Shown: piece after piece, positions 8,597-19,046 of the stretch | Layout: every line of letters begins with the position of its first letter | Position numbering within the stretch: position 1 is the first letter of the stretch | NCBI GenBank assembly: GCA_946902985.2 | Contig: OX336389.2 | Span: 1,011,995,441-1,012,059,440 of the forward strand | Reading direction: 5' to 3' | Length of the DNA stretch: 64,000 nucleotides | Source of the DNA: Meconema thalassinum | Lineage: Eukaryota; Arthropoda; Insecta; Orthoptera; Tettigoniidae | Made by a program: the position numbers and the translations under genes | Notes under the pieces: generated by a model | Told to the model about the DNA's origin: nothing | The model's database searches: none | Seen by the model: the letters and a program-made list of their open reading frames with translations, nothing else

Positions 8597-10162
8597 TGGT
8601 TTAGCCCTCATGTGGTTTCACATGAGTTCACATGCATTTCGCTCTTCCCTGCCACCACGATGGTCAGATTATTTCACCTTCAAGCGTCATGGTCATTTTT
8701 CCATTGCACCTGTTGTCAAGTCAGATCAACGCCTTCCAATAAGCTCAAATGACATTCACCTCCTGCTCCTCTGCAAGTTTGTTTTCTCTACTCGCTTCGA
8801 CCAACATAGAACCAAGTTCTCATCACCGTTTACACGTCAAAAATCCCCTTCGGGGGTAAAAAGTGTGAAAAAAACGCACCCTCGCTCTGTCATACACCGA
8901 CCCGTCGAAATAGCGATTGTTCTATTGAACACAGCCACCGTGGTCAGCGACATGTTCGTTGAAATACACACACCCAGCCGTATCGTCTCTCTCAACCACC
9001 ATGCTTCATAAACATTATAAACAGGTAAAGAAAAAGAAAAAGATTTTTCAACATGTATGACCTTAGGCCCTTTGTGAATTATTTTTTGGAAAAAATATCT
9101 ACCACATTTGAAAGGGGGCGTTAGCCCGAGTCCTAGGAAGCTTCGTACACGTCTCTAGCGTTATTGGTTCGTGAGATATCGGCAAAAATCACAAAAAACA
9201 CATGTTTACCCCAAAATCGAGTTTCCATTTTTTTTTAAATTAAAACGAGTGGTCCATAGCAAAGAGGACGTCACCCCGAGTCCTTGGACCCGTCGTACAC
9301 GCCTCTAGCATGATTGGTTCGCGAGATATAGCAAAAAGTTTAAAATCATGGTTTCCCCCCCCCCCCCAAAAAAAAACCGTGTTTCCAAATTTTCACCTTT
9401 TCGACACCTACATTCCCGTGAAGAGCACGACGAGACGAAAAAACGAATCCAAGCACGCCTTCCTAGCATGACTCCTTCCATTCCAAGGTCGCAGGGGCTC
9501 ACCACTTGCTAAGTGAGACAGCTCTCTCCGTACCACACTACTACAGGTTTTTATCCTAGAGACTTGAAATTTATTTTGGGGGTAGAGGGGGTAGGGATTA
9601 TTGATTTACATGAAACAAACTTTTTTGTAGAATTCCTAGTTTCCAAAATATAGGATTTTCAAAATTCGAGGGTTTTCAAAAAAACATAAAAAATAAAAAA
9701 GTTTTATTACCAAAAAATAAGTGTCATAAAGACCATTCGTATGAGCCATGGCACAACGTTCTATCATCTTTGGTTTTCAAACTATCGCCTACTTTCTAAA
9801 ACAAAAAAATTCTAATTTTTTTGAAAAATACAATACATGGTCCATAGGAAAGAGAACGTCAGCTCGAGTCCAACGACACCTCATTTGTCAACATCCGACC
9901 ATGGGTTCACGACATATTGGCTTGGACTCACGCGGCGGCCATGACACTGGTTAGAACCATCACTACTCCACTACTCGTAATATACGCAATTCTAATCATG
10001 ACTTCTTGTAAATAGCATTGACGAATCAAGGAAAACCAATTCTATCTTATAAAACACCAAACCTAAAGCACGCCATTTCTTAAGAGTAAAGGGAGTAAAT
10101 ATATGAAATTTCATATTCTTAACTATAAGGAATACTTACAGTAAGTGGGAACCAGATATATA
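8597..10162. repeat. Non-coding stretch with three diverged copies of an unknown repeat
   Basis: No gene is supported; an open frame at 8535-9011 has no recognisable features. Diverged copies of one unit occur around 9090-9190, 9250-9340 and 9837-9925. They share CCCGAGTCC, TCGTACACG, CTCTAGC, ATTGGTTCG and GAGATAT words, and the last two also share TGGTCCATAG upstream. A poly-C/poly-A tract lies at 9354-9377. Whether this belongs to the viral element is unknown. Confidence 0.5.
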
Positions 10163-10981
10163 AGGTGCCTTCAAAAAGTAACGAGCCGGAGGCTGTAATG
10201 CGCAAACCGGTGACGACATCGGCTAATCGTAGCGTGTGTAACGAGGTGTGGTTCAGACCGGAGCGTGGAAGGTCACAGCCCGTCGCTAGAGGGCACGCGT
10301 GCACGTCACGTGACGATACAAAGCGAACAGCAGCATGTATCAATCGTCCAACCAAGACCAAGACAGTAGGCCATTCGACATGCTTCCTGGTGTGGTTGAA
10401 GACTGTGGGCCACCCATTGGGCACACACTTTGCGCAAGTGCAGTCGTTCCTTCATGATGGTGTGCACACTTCCGACGCTCAATCCGACCACGGCGGCTAT
10501 GGCGTTCACTGTCACTCGGCGGTCCTGGGTAATGAGTGCATCAACCAGCTGGACGGTAATGCAAGGGGGTGCCCCAGACCGGGCATCAGCGGCTAACGAC
10601 ACCCGTCCTTCCCTGAAGCGCTTGTGCCACGCCTTGACACTTGCAAGGGACATGCAGTGTTCGCCGTACATTTGTGACATTCGGCGATGAATGTCCGTTC
10701 CCCCTACTCCTTTCGCTGTCAGAAACCGAACAACACCTCTTTGCTCTTCGTTTGACGCCTCCATGTCACTGTTTGCAATGCGACTGGCAGCGTTGGACGA
10801 TTGATGCATGCTGCTGTTCGCTTTGTATCGTCACGTGACGTGCACGCGTGCCCTCTAGCGACGTGCTGTGACCTTCCACACTTTGGTCGGAACCACACCT
10901 TGTTACATACGCCACGATTAGCTGATGTCGTCACCGGTTTGCGCATTACAGCCTTCGGCTCGTTACTTTTTGAACGCAACT
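10163..10981 (-). mobile_element. Foldback mariner derivative, copy 1
   Basis: The element is flanked by TA on both sides. Inverted repeats of about 190 bp (10163-10352 and 10792-10981) start AGGTGCCTTCAAAAAGTAAC. The right arm carries the normal 5' end of the mariner, including the start of the transposase region. The left arm is an inverted copy of that same 5' end, replacing the catalytic half and true 3' end. The result is a non-autonomous element of about 0.82 kb, structurally the same as the copy at 43658-44485 but in opposite orientation. Confidence 0.85.
10306..10764 (-). CDS. Truncated mariner transposase, DNA-binding half only
   Basis: The preferred start is the ATG at 10764 (MEASNEEQRGVVRFL); an upstream in-frame ATG at 10809 adds 15 residues. 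It covers both helix-turn-helix modules of a mariner transposase (VVRFLTAKGVGGTDIHRRM..., then VTVNAIAAVVGLSVGSVHTI), ending just after HQEACRMA. Beyond that the frame runs into the inverted arm and adds a Cys-rich, non-mariner tail (TCCCSLCIVT). None of the DDD catalytic residues are present. Compared with copy 3 it lacks three residues (DDN) after CIT, an in-frame 9-bp loss. It could bind mariner ends without cutting. This is inferred; nothing here shows expression. Confidence 0.65.
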   Translation of the reverse strand: MEASNEEQRGVVRFLTAKGVGGTDIHRRMSQMYGEHCMSLASVKAWHKRFREGRVSLAADARSGAPPCITVQLVDALITQDRRVTVNAIAAVVGLSVGSVHTIMKERLHLRKVCAQWVAHSLQPHQEACRMAYCLGLGWTIDTCCCSLCIVT

Positions 10982-10983
10982 TA

Positions 10984-11650
10984 TATTTGCGTTTTATGCA
11001 GTCAGGAATAAGAATCCACCATTCTAAAAAATAGTATTTCATAATATTTTGATAAAATCTTCATATTTTACAAAAAGTTTCTGATTTATTCATATTCTGG
11101 CATTTATGCAATTATGTATAATTATACAATAAGTAGATATTAAACTAAATTAGAAACAGAAAAGGCGTGTATTTTCATTCGTGTTTTTATAAGCAATAAA
11201 TAAAGAAGTAGGGCCTAAGTAAGAAAATAAATTACAAAACGAAGTTAATTTGTATAAATTTGGCATTAAATCCAGTGTCATTTATTTACGAAATGAAGAA
11301 TTGAAAGAATACTTATTATATCTGTTAACACGGATAACATAATTTCGTACATATGTCTATGAAACATTATATGCCATGTCATATTAAAAATTATGTCACA
11401 ATTAAATATTCATGTTACCTATTTTGAATACAGTTTCGCGTATAAAATCATACGCCATTGTATACTAAAAAATAGTGTACCCTGTTTCAATAGAGATCCC
11501 AGCAGCTGAAAGCGTATTAACGCATATTGAAAATGTAATACGCTTTAATCCCGTTTCTTTAAATAAATATATTAAAATGTATTTGATATCAAACATTGTT
11601 TTCCTTTATTTCGTATTAACTTGAAAATAATATGATTTCGTGTACAAGTA
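10984..11650. other. AT-rich DNA without recognisable genes
   Basis: Very AT-rich sequence with no ORF or repeat I recognise. It separates the foldback mariner from a hAT remnant. Confidence 0.5.
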
Positions 11651-11689
11651 AACGCAGCTTTGAAGCTATACAGCTTTCAAGCCAATTCA

Positions 11690-12105
11690 GCACAGTATGT
11701 GGCTCTGGCACAGCAGGGCGTTAAGGGCTTACATCGTTACGCATTTCAGCATGATGCCACAGGTCATAGAGAAGCTGGAATGCAACAATTTGACACCAAT
11801 GTCTGCATTCAGGAGGTGGAAAACCTGAGGAAGGCTGTTTCAGATATTCCTGGACCCAAAGGGAGAATTTGAATCTGTGCGGGATAAAAATACGTCTTAC
11901 CAGGTACTGAATGGAGTACGTCAAGTTAATGAAAGTATGACAAACATCATTCCAGCAAACATTGCACTTAGTGAAGGAGCATGCTACAAATATGCTCCCA
12001 TTACATCATGTGATGTGGAACGAAGCTTCACATCATACACAATTATATTGACAGACGTTACAGTTTGCTTCCTCAAAATTTAGAAAAATTGTTAGTTGTA
12101 TATTG
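11690..12105 (+). pseudogene. hAT transposase C-terminal remnant
   Basis: The segment at 11877-12080 reads ...YKYAPITSCDVERSFTSY. That is the C-terminal dimerisation signature of a hAT subfamily seen in many insect genomes (KYAPxTSxDVERSFS...). Less clear similarity extends upstream in another frame from about 11735. There is no start, no catalytic region and frame breaks, so it is a decayed fragment. AT-rich sequence follows to 12540. Confidence 0.55.
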
Positions 12106-12544
12106 CAACAAATAGAATATTGTAATTTTATGTATGGAAACTTTGTCCTCTTCAAGGTTTCGGTCTTTGACCAATTCCAAAATTGCATATTGATTGCAAA
12201 TAATTATAAATTATAATTTACTTCATTACTTTTTGTAAATTACTTGGAGCTGATTAAATAAACACAGTCTTAAAAGAAGTGTATTATTTCATAATTTTAA
12301 AGTAAAAATTCAATCTAGTAATTTTATTATATTGAATTTCAGCATGATTTCCTACCAATTAAATTTCAAGTATCAAAATTAAAGCCAGCACAAACAACTT
12401 TGTATAATTTCACATTTCGTCACTTTAAATTTCATATTTTTCATATTTTTTATAAATTTTATTTCATATTTTGGTAAAAATGTCTTCATATTTTTACTTG
12501 CTCTACATATGAGACATCCCAATACTATAATATGGCACCTTTGT
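12106..12544. other. AT-rich DNA without recognisable genes
   Basis: Low-complexity AT-rich sequence, including repeated TTTCATATTTTT words near 12430-12460. Nothing else is supported. Confidence 0.5.
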
Positions 12545-12579
12545 TAGTGAAGGCGCAGTGTTAGAAATGGTTTCAATTT

Positions 12580-12900
12580 GCGCGGTATTGTGATAATTGG
12601 ACCGCCGCTGATTGGAGCAGGATTGTCTTCTCCGATGAATTACATTTTCTGATTCTTCCCCGGGATGGACGGGATCTTCCAGAAAATATGTGTGTCCAGT
12701 CTCACGACTGGAGATGTTGACTGAGCACGATCAAGGCTTCCAAGTACTTCCCTGGATGCCATATTATCAGGACTTTTACACAATTGGCCATTTGTGAGAC
12801 AATGTCGATTGTCATGTTTGATCCTCTATCACGCACGCACAGCTATCAGCACGACTCAATATGGGGTATCTGTGGCAATCAACCAGCACCTTATTGAGTC
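12580..12900 (+). pseudogene. Tc1-like transposase remnant
   Basis: One frame near 12597-12680 reads DWSRIVFSDELHF, the region of the first catalytic aspartate of Tc1-family transposases. Further on, near 12830-12860, another frame gives ARTAISTTQYG, resembling the sequence after the second catalytic aspartate. Stops and frameshifts interrupt the rest. It is a decayed fragment about 0.3 kb long with no recognisable ends. Confidence 0.5.
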
Positions 12901-12939
12901 ACCCTTAATCTGTGTGGCTGTTGTTTGTGATCCACACGA

Positions 12940-13330
12940 TGGTTATTTTGGATATGGTCCACATCGCGGGTTAGTAGATCTCCCCGCGGAGGTTTGGGTT
13001 CGATTCCCGGCTCTGTCAAGAACTTTAATTCTGGTTTGTGGGTTGGAACGTGGTTCACTCACCCTCGTCAGGCAGAACTGATAATGAATGGGTTTCATCT
13101 CTACCTCAGCTATCCTAGGAAGGGCTTTCCGTAGTTTCCCACTTCTACTTCAAGAAAATGCCGGTATGGTACCTAAATGAAGGCACGGCCGCCTCTTACC
13201 CAAATCCTAGGCCGAGTTACACATGTTCACGCTGGTATAGCCACCACAATGAGATACGTTACCAGATTCCGCACACACCCAAGTTCATGGGGGTGCATGG
13301 CCACGATGTCGCAAAGCCCCTAAATTGTTC
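12940..13330 (+). mobile_element. tRNA-derived SINE, family 1
   Basis: A tRNA-like head includes an RNA polymerase III box B (GGTTCGATTCCCGG at about 13006). It is followed by the family-1 body: AACTTTAATTCTGG, a GGTTCACTC...CCTCGT segment, TTCCGTAGTTTCCCACTTCTA, ATGCCGGTATGGTACC, and a 3' part ending GGCCACGATGTCGCAAAGCCCC. Related copies are at 13765, 14600 (minus) and 43120. Confidence 0.7.
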
Positions 13331-13384
13331 ATCATCATCATCATCATCACCACCATCATCATCATCTTCTTCATCTTCATCATA
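13329..13384. repeat. ATC/TTC microsatellite at a SINE tail
   Basis: A run of TCA/TCT/ACC triplets directly follows the family-1 SINE, probably grown from its 3' tail. Confidence 0.8.
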
Positions 13385-13764
13385 AACACAAACAGCAGCA
13401 GACGAGACACGCTATATCCAGATTTGTTGCGAAATTGTGGTCATTTAACCCCGTGTTCATGTGTTGAGCAAACATTCTGGTAACCTCTTTTTTTTTACAT
13501 AGTCTAAATCCTTCTATCTAGTGTATCTAGTGTATGCGTAAGGTTTAAATTGGGATCTTTGATGTTAAATAAGCTAGGCTATATATAAACATACCTACGC
13601 CACAAATGCAGGCCTTGCCTTGTTGTCGTCAGCATTTTTGACGCTCTCCTTTCCTTATATAGTGCTGTGCGTTTAGTAGATCGTATCTCTGAAATTCATT
13701 AGTTGACAAACCTCATTTAAAATATGTATGACTGTTAACACACAAAATTCAATAATCATAGAAT
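13385..13764. other. Unassigned non-coding DNA
   Basis: No gene or repeat family is recognised. A short T tract lies near 13487. Confidence 0.4.
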
Positions 13765-14120
13765 TATGCAGTGTACCACCTCGTTATGTGGTGGCTATCA
13801 TACTTAACTTCTGGGTGCGATTCTCGGCTCTGCCAAGAAATTTCATTCTGTTCAGTACACTCAGCCTCGTGAGATAAAACTGAGAAGAGGTTGGTTCGAT
13901 CCCCACCTCAGCCATCGTGAAAGTGTTTTTCCACTTCTACTCCACGAATTCACGGATGGTTTCTAACTTAACGCCACGGCCACTTCCTTCCCAATCCTCA
14001 CCCGAATTACAAATACACTCACCGATACAGCCATCACAGTGGAGCAGGCTATCAAATATTCCACAATCACCCAAGTACACGGGGCTACATGACCACGATG
14101 CCCAAGCCCCTTAAATGAAA
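13765..14120 (+). mobile_element. tRNA-derived SINE, family 1, diverged copy
   Basis: The head has box-A-like GTGGTGGCTATCATACTTA and a degenerate box B (GGTGCGATTCTCGG). The body then matches the 12940 copy and the 43120 copy in order: CAAGAAATTT, CTCAGCCTCGTGAG, GAAGAGGTTGGTTCGAT, CCACTTCTACTCC, CACCCAAGTACACGGGGCTA. Confidence 0.7.
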
Positions 14121-14194
14121 CATCAACTTGGAATGTGTTGAAACCTGCACGTTTCCAAGAATGTTTTGAAATTGTGATTATTTATTTCATATTG

Positions 14195-14405
14195 TTGTTA
14201 ATTTTAGGGGCCTGGGGCACCTTGGACACCGTGGCTCCCTCGACTGTGGTGACTGTAGAGGCCTGTGTGACTGCAATTAGGGTCAGAGATGGTGTGTGTC
14301 ACGGGACTTGGAAATTAGATACCATCACTGCATTCGCCTGGTGGGAGTGTGGGGAAACCATATACTGAATGGCCGCTGTCATCGCCGAGATTCGAACTTC
14401 TTCAT
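14195..14405 (-). mobile_element. SINE family 3 fragment
   Basis: The reverse strand carries the body of the SINE seen at 15605 and 61505: TTCGAA box-B remnant, CAGCGGCCAT, then CCACACTCCCACC and a 3' part with GTGCCCCAGGCCCC. The tRNA head is lost. Confidence 0.55.
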
Positions 14406-14604
14406 ATTTAGAAGCGTTTTTATACATTTTTGTTTTCAATTTTCATTTGGAAACACCTACCAACCAGTATATGTAATTTGACTGAGCACTTGAAAATTAC
14501 GATTGTTAGTTCTTCTCGTCACTGACGAGATGGCTGTAATTACGTTCGGTATCCACATACACCTTCACTTCATATAACAGTATGCTGTTGTTTCAATGAA
14601 GGGT

Positions 14605-15000
14605 TTGCACATCGTGGTCATTTAGTCCCGTCCACTTTGGTGTGTGCAGAATGTGTCTGATAATAATGTGTGTTATTGTGGTGTCTGTAGTGTATGTATT
14701 TGTAATTTAGGCAAGGATGGGGTAGGAGGTGGGCTTGGTCTTAAGTTAGAGACCGTTTCGACAGTTGAAATGGAAAGCTATGTGACGTTTTGATAGTGGG
14801 AAACCATGGAAAACCACTACTAGGATGGCTGAGGTAGGAATCAAACACACATCTTCTCAGTTCTGTCTCACGAGGCTGAGTAAACTCTGTTGCCTCAGAT
14901 CAGAATTAAATTTCTTGTCAGAACGGGGACACGAACCCGTAGGATGATAGCCAAGTATGCTAGCCACTACACCACGATGTGGTCAATGAACAGTATCGAT
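14605..15000 (-). mobile_element. tRNA-derived SINE, family 1, minus strand
   Basis: The tRNA-like head lies at about 14925-15000 (CCACATCGTGGTGTAGTGGC on the minus strand, with a degenerate box B ACGGGTTCGTGTCCC). The body runs down to about 14605 through GAGAAGATGTGTGTTTGATT, GGTTTTCCATGGTTTCCCAC, and a 3' end related to the other family-1 tails. Confidence 0.65.
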
Positions 15001-15352
15001 CCATCCTAAGTCTCTTCATACTATTTAATTCCTTAACTTTCAGCATGCTTAGATTTATTTGTACTGATAGAATGAACACTGCATATTAGATGCATATAGC
15101 CTTGAACAGATGTACAGTAGATCACTTGGGGTTGTTCAGTAACAGTAATTCTGTTTCGAGCAAGCAAAACCATATGCAGTATAATTATTTCTTTCAAGAA
15201 ATCTGTTCGTAAAATTATTTGCTCAAGGGTAACATGGGTGTGAATTCAAACCACGTACGAGTATAGTGACTAGAAATTAGAAATATACAACTACCGAAAA
15301 GATGGCCCAATATTATACTGTATTTGATCTAATATTGAGAATTGCCCAAAAC

Positions 15353-15552
15353 ATGGAAGGAAGGAAGGAAGCTTGTAGTTTAACGTGACCGTTAATCTCT
15401 AGATCATGAGCCACGAACCTCCTTTTTACGTGGAATCCGAACAACAGGACATGGCATTTCACTTCGAAAATCTCACATGCATTGACCGGGAATCGAACCT
15501 GGACTGCCTTGGCGAGAGGCATACAGCTAGACCGCTGAGCCACCACGCCCAA
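15353..15552 (-). mobile_element. tRNA-derived SINE, family 2
   Basis: On the minus strand it begins GGCGTGGTGGCTCAGCGGTC, a strong box A. Box B is GGTTCGATTCCCGG. The body runs on (GCATGTGAGATTTTCGAAGT, CCATGTCCTGTTGTTCGGAT) to a tail ending CTTCCTTCC. A second copy is at 19047-19240. Confidence 0.8.
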
Positions 15553-15604
15553 AACATCAACTTACTCGTAGGTGTAATATGTATGTATTACAAGTCAGGG
15601 TAGC

Positions 15605-15920
15605 TTAGACCCGTGGCATAGCCGTGCTCGTTAAATCGTGCACCATGGTTGCGAGGGCAGCTGCAGCAATTCCGGATATTGGAGGTTCGAATCCCGGCGC
15701 TGACAGTTGCTATCCTGAGTGTTTTCCCCCGGGCTTCTCCACACTCCGGGATAATACCTAACTTCAAGGCCCGAGGCACCTGTCTCATCGTTGTCCCTCC
15801 TAATAGTCTACAATTACACACACTACTACAGGCATCACAGAAATGCGGGTTTCAGACACGTTCAAATCACACCCAACTACACGGAGAGGATGACCACGTT
15901 GTTCCAAGTCCCTAAAATAA
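15605..15920 (+). mobile_element. tRNA-derived SINE, family 3
   Basis: The head reads CCCGTGGCATAGCCGTGCTC, with box B GGTTCGAATCCCGG. The body contains TGCTATCCTGAGTGTTTTCC, CTCCACACTCCGGGATAATA and a 3' segment ending CCCTAAAATAAAT. The same family recurs at 61505 (plus) and at 14195, 54300 and 54690 (minus). It abuts a family-2 SINE of opposite orientation. Confidence 0.75.
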
Positions 15921-16140
15921 ATTCACAACAACAAACAAAAACAACAACAAGCATAACATATTTTTATTCAATATTTAAATTCAAGATCAAAATAAACATG
16001 TGTTTTCATCCATATACCAACCATAGTGATCTCTGTTGGTCAGGGACGATCGTCTGTTGCACCCTTAAATGCCATGCCAACAGTATAGGTAACACGGAAC
16101 TCACGAACAACAACAATGACAACAAGGGGAAATTAAGGCG

Positions 16141-16163
16141 CGGGGGGGGGGGGGGGGGGGGGG
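16141..16163. repeat. Poly-G tract
   Basis: An almost unbroken run of more than 20 G lies in otherwise unassigned DNA (15921-16240). It is likely to be unstable in sequencing and in length. Confidence 0.9.
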
Positions 16164-16240
16164 AGGTTAGAATGTTGAAAGCAAAACCGATAGTGACTTG
16201 GAATACCGCGAGTTATATTATGTCATAAGCTTTTATATAA

Positions 16241-17323
16241 AGGTGCGTTCAAAAAGTAACGAGCCGTAGGCATAATTGCAGAAACCAGTACCTTTATGTT
16301 AGAAGGATTGGCCCTGGCTGTTGAGGCACTTGTCCCACTATGACACGAGGCGGTGAATGGCTGTCTCATAAAATTCCCTGGGCTGCGATGTGAACCAGTT
16401 CCGCACGTACAGCTGGACGTCGACGTCCGAGGTGAATCGTTGCCCCGCAGAGCCCTTTTCAGGGGACCAAACATGGCGTAATCACAGTGAGAGAGGTCTG
16501 GACTGTATGGAGGGTGGCCGAGAACCTCCCATTTGAATTTCTGCAGGAGTGCCGCGACTGTGTTGGCCGTATGAGGTCGTGCGTTGTCGTGGAGCAGAAT
16601 GACCCCACGGGTGAGATTGCCTGGTCGTTTTGTTTTGATCGCTTGGCGAAGGGTGGTCAAGGTTTGCGAGTAACGCTGGGCATTCACTGTTGTCCCATGC
16701 GGCATGAAGTGTATCAGAAGGGGGCCATCTTGTTCAAAGAAGAACGTCAGTATTACCTTTCCTGCACACGTGTGGATGGCCTTGCCTTTTTTGGGTGGTG
16801 GTGACCCTGAATGCTTCCATTGGAGCCTTTGTCGTTTGGATTCAGGTTCGAAGTGATGACACCATGACTCATCTCCAGCCACCACTCGTGCCAGGTACCC
16901 ATTCCCTTCCCTCGCATAGCGCTGCAGATGACCAAGACAGTGGGATTCGACATGCTTCCTGGTGTGGTTGAAGACTTTGGGGCACCCATTGGGCACACAC
17001 TTTGCTCATGTGCAGTCGTTCCTTCATGATGGTGTGCACACTTCCGACGCTCAATCCGACCACGCCGGCTATGGCGTTCACTGTCACTCGTTGGTCCTGG
17101 GTAATGAGTGCATCAACCAGCTGGACGTTGTCATCGGTAATGCAGGGGGGTGCCCCAGGCCGGGCATCATCGGCTAACGACACCCGTCCTTCCCTGAAGC
17201 GCTCGTGCTACGCCTTGACCCTTGCAAGGGAAATGCAGTGTTCGCCGTACACTTGTGACATTCGGCGATGAATGTCCGTTCCCCCTACTCCTTCCGCTGT
17301 CAGAAACCGAACAACACCACTTT
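16241..17323 (-). mobile_element. Mariner element, copy 2, truncated at its 5' end
   Basis: The 3' end at 16241 has the family terminal sequence AGGTGCGTTCAAAAAGTAAC next to TA. The element runs through a transposase pseudogene on the minus strand and stops abruptly near 17323, inside the start of the coding region, where sequence shared with copies 1 and 3 ends. It therefore lacks its 5' terminal repeat. It is the only copy in the window that keeps the catalytic half. Confidence 0.8.
16250..17322 (-). pseudogene. Mariner transposase pseudogene with catalytic domain
   Basis: Read on the minus strand, the segments cover the two helix-turn-helix modules and the DDD catalytic domain. Catalytic motifs are present: GDESWCHHFEPE, LLHDNARPHTA and YSPDLSHCDY. 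Exactly 34 residues separate the second and third aspartates, the mariner DD34D spacing. Lesions: the start codon region is missing; a TAG at 17208-17210 stands where the other copies have TGG; a frameshift lies near 16940-16960 between HQEACR and the catalytic part; and the C-terminus becomes unrelated after about 16420. It cannot make full-length transposase. Confidence 0.8.
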
Positions 17324-17935
17324 GGTGACAAAGGCACAGCTCCTTTTTTGATAAGTTAGGGGAAGCCCCCCCCCCATTTGCAACACTGATAAACATCACG
17401 ATTTAAACCTTCCTTAGGGGTGAATCGAGACGGGGTGGTTTGGTCCCATGCCAGTTGAGGGTGTTAGGGGGGGGGGGGGGGGTTAACATTGCCGGCGGTC
17501 TTAAGAACTTACTGCAATCAGCAACTGAGGACGATGTGCAGGTTTGCAGGTGGTTAAACACACCCGGTACCTTCTCAGACGCCCCCAATGGTAGTCCATA
17601 TTTAGGGGATGATGAAGGGGGTTGAAAATGCCCAAACGTCAAATGTAACGATTTCAACTTGTTTGTGAAACCTTTATGAGCAAGACTCATTCATTTTCGA
17701 CTGCTTTGGAAACCTGCGACAAGTCCTACAGCGTTTTTCGCAAACTTCAATTTGCGGTTTTCGAAAATGGGCTGGTTTTGGGGGCTCTACCCCGAAACTA
17801 CTCAAGTTGGGGAGTTGTGCTGAAGGCTATGCTTGGTAGGCGTCAAGACAAACGTCATACTGAGATTTCGAGCTTGTGCGGTCAACTTTTCAAAATTTGG
17901 TGGCATTTGAAAAAAGTGGTGCTTTAATTTTTTTT
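17324..17935. other. Unassigned DNA with G tracts
   Basis: It contains a C10 run near 17368 and a G16 run near 17467. Open frames here are short and unrecognised. It may be another repeat, since the mariner 5' end is cut exactly where this sequence starts. Confidence 0.4.
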
Positions 17936-18726
17936 AGCAGCATATTACTCCATTCTGATTATCCTGTCTAAATAGATATGTTTTTCCTCTCTCCTGTAAA
18001 ATTTATGAATGTGCAGATATTCAGTTTTGAAAACAAGCTCCTCAAATGCTCTCTCTATTTGTTAAACTCTAATATTATTATATCAGGAAGTATGCAAGCC
18101 AACAGCTCAAACGTTTGCACACGTAGAGCACCTGACTTTCTAGATTAATTTTGAGTACGGTAACTAATATACGTCAGTGCTGCCAACATGATTTTATGCC
18201 TGCTGATAAGTCCAATTTTTAAATGCATGTGGGGCCCAACTTCTGTACTGACAAATGGATCTCATCCAAAATTGGCATTATAAAAAATAGCAATATTGCA
18301 GATTAATTCTGAGCAACACTTTCATGACTTTGTTGCCATCATGATTTTTCGCGCACTGAAAGATCCTATATCTAACAGCATGTAACGTCCATACTATCCA
18401 TTGAACTTCAATCGAATTTTGTATGTGCATTTTGTACTTTAAGAGATGGAAGTAAGAATATATTCAGAATCACCCAGGCTACCAACTGTGGTGGTCTATT
18501 AAGTTACACTATTTCAGGTATATTTCAAACTAATTACAAATGTTAGTATTACCAACTTAATTTCGTCATTATTCCAGATAGGTTTATGTAGATTAATCAT
18601 TGACATGATTCTTAAATTTTAAGAAAAGTAGGTTTTTTAGTTGGTCATGGAACTGCTTGTTTGTCACCTGGCCGCATTACGAATCAGAATTTATTTATTG
18701 CTAACTTTATATGCGTATAATAGTAC
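17936..18726. other. AT-rich DNA without recognisable genes
   Basis: No ORF, RNA gene or known repeat was recognised in this stretch. Confidence 0.5.
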
Positions 18727-18738
18727 GAGAATAGCTTT

Positions 18739-18949
18739 TAGGGGAGCGTGATAGCGCAGTGGCTTAGCTGCTCGTCTTCACCCGGACGGCCGGGGTTCGA
18801 ATCCCGGAGACAGCAAGGTGGAATTTTCACCTGAAAAATCACGTGGCGTCAGGAAGGGCATCCGGCCTTAAATCCCCGGCCAAAACCAAAATGAGCCTGA
18901 TTGGCTCGGTGACCCCAATTCATTGAGAAAACCCGAAGAAAGTTAGTAG
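18739..18949 (+). mobile_element. tRNA-derived SINE, family 4, with target duplication
   Basis: The head reads GTGATAGCGCAGTGGCTTAG, with box B GGGTTCGAATCCCGG. The body carries the GGAAGGGCATCCGGCC motif common to several SINE lineages. A 12-bp target duplication, GAGAATAGCTTT, flanks it at 18727-18738 and 18950-18961. Confidence 0.85.
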
Positions 18950-19046
18950 GAGAATAGCTTTATTGAACTTGGGACCCTAGTACGAGACTAATAACGTTAT
19001 TCAACCCGGGACCCATACAACAAAACACGAAGTTAATAACGTTATT

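Noticed and set aside
8535..9011. A 158-residue plus-strand open frame after the viral element
   Set aside because: No recognisable domain; it begins inside the duplicated promoter repeat and its composition does not resemble a structured protein. Left as non-coding.
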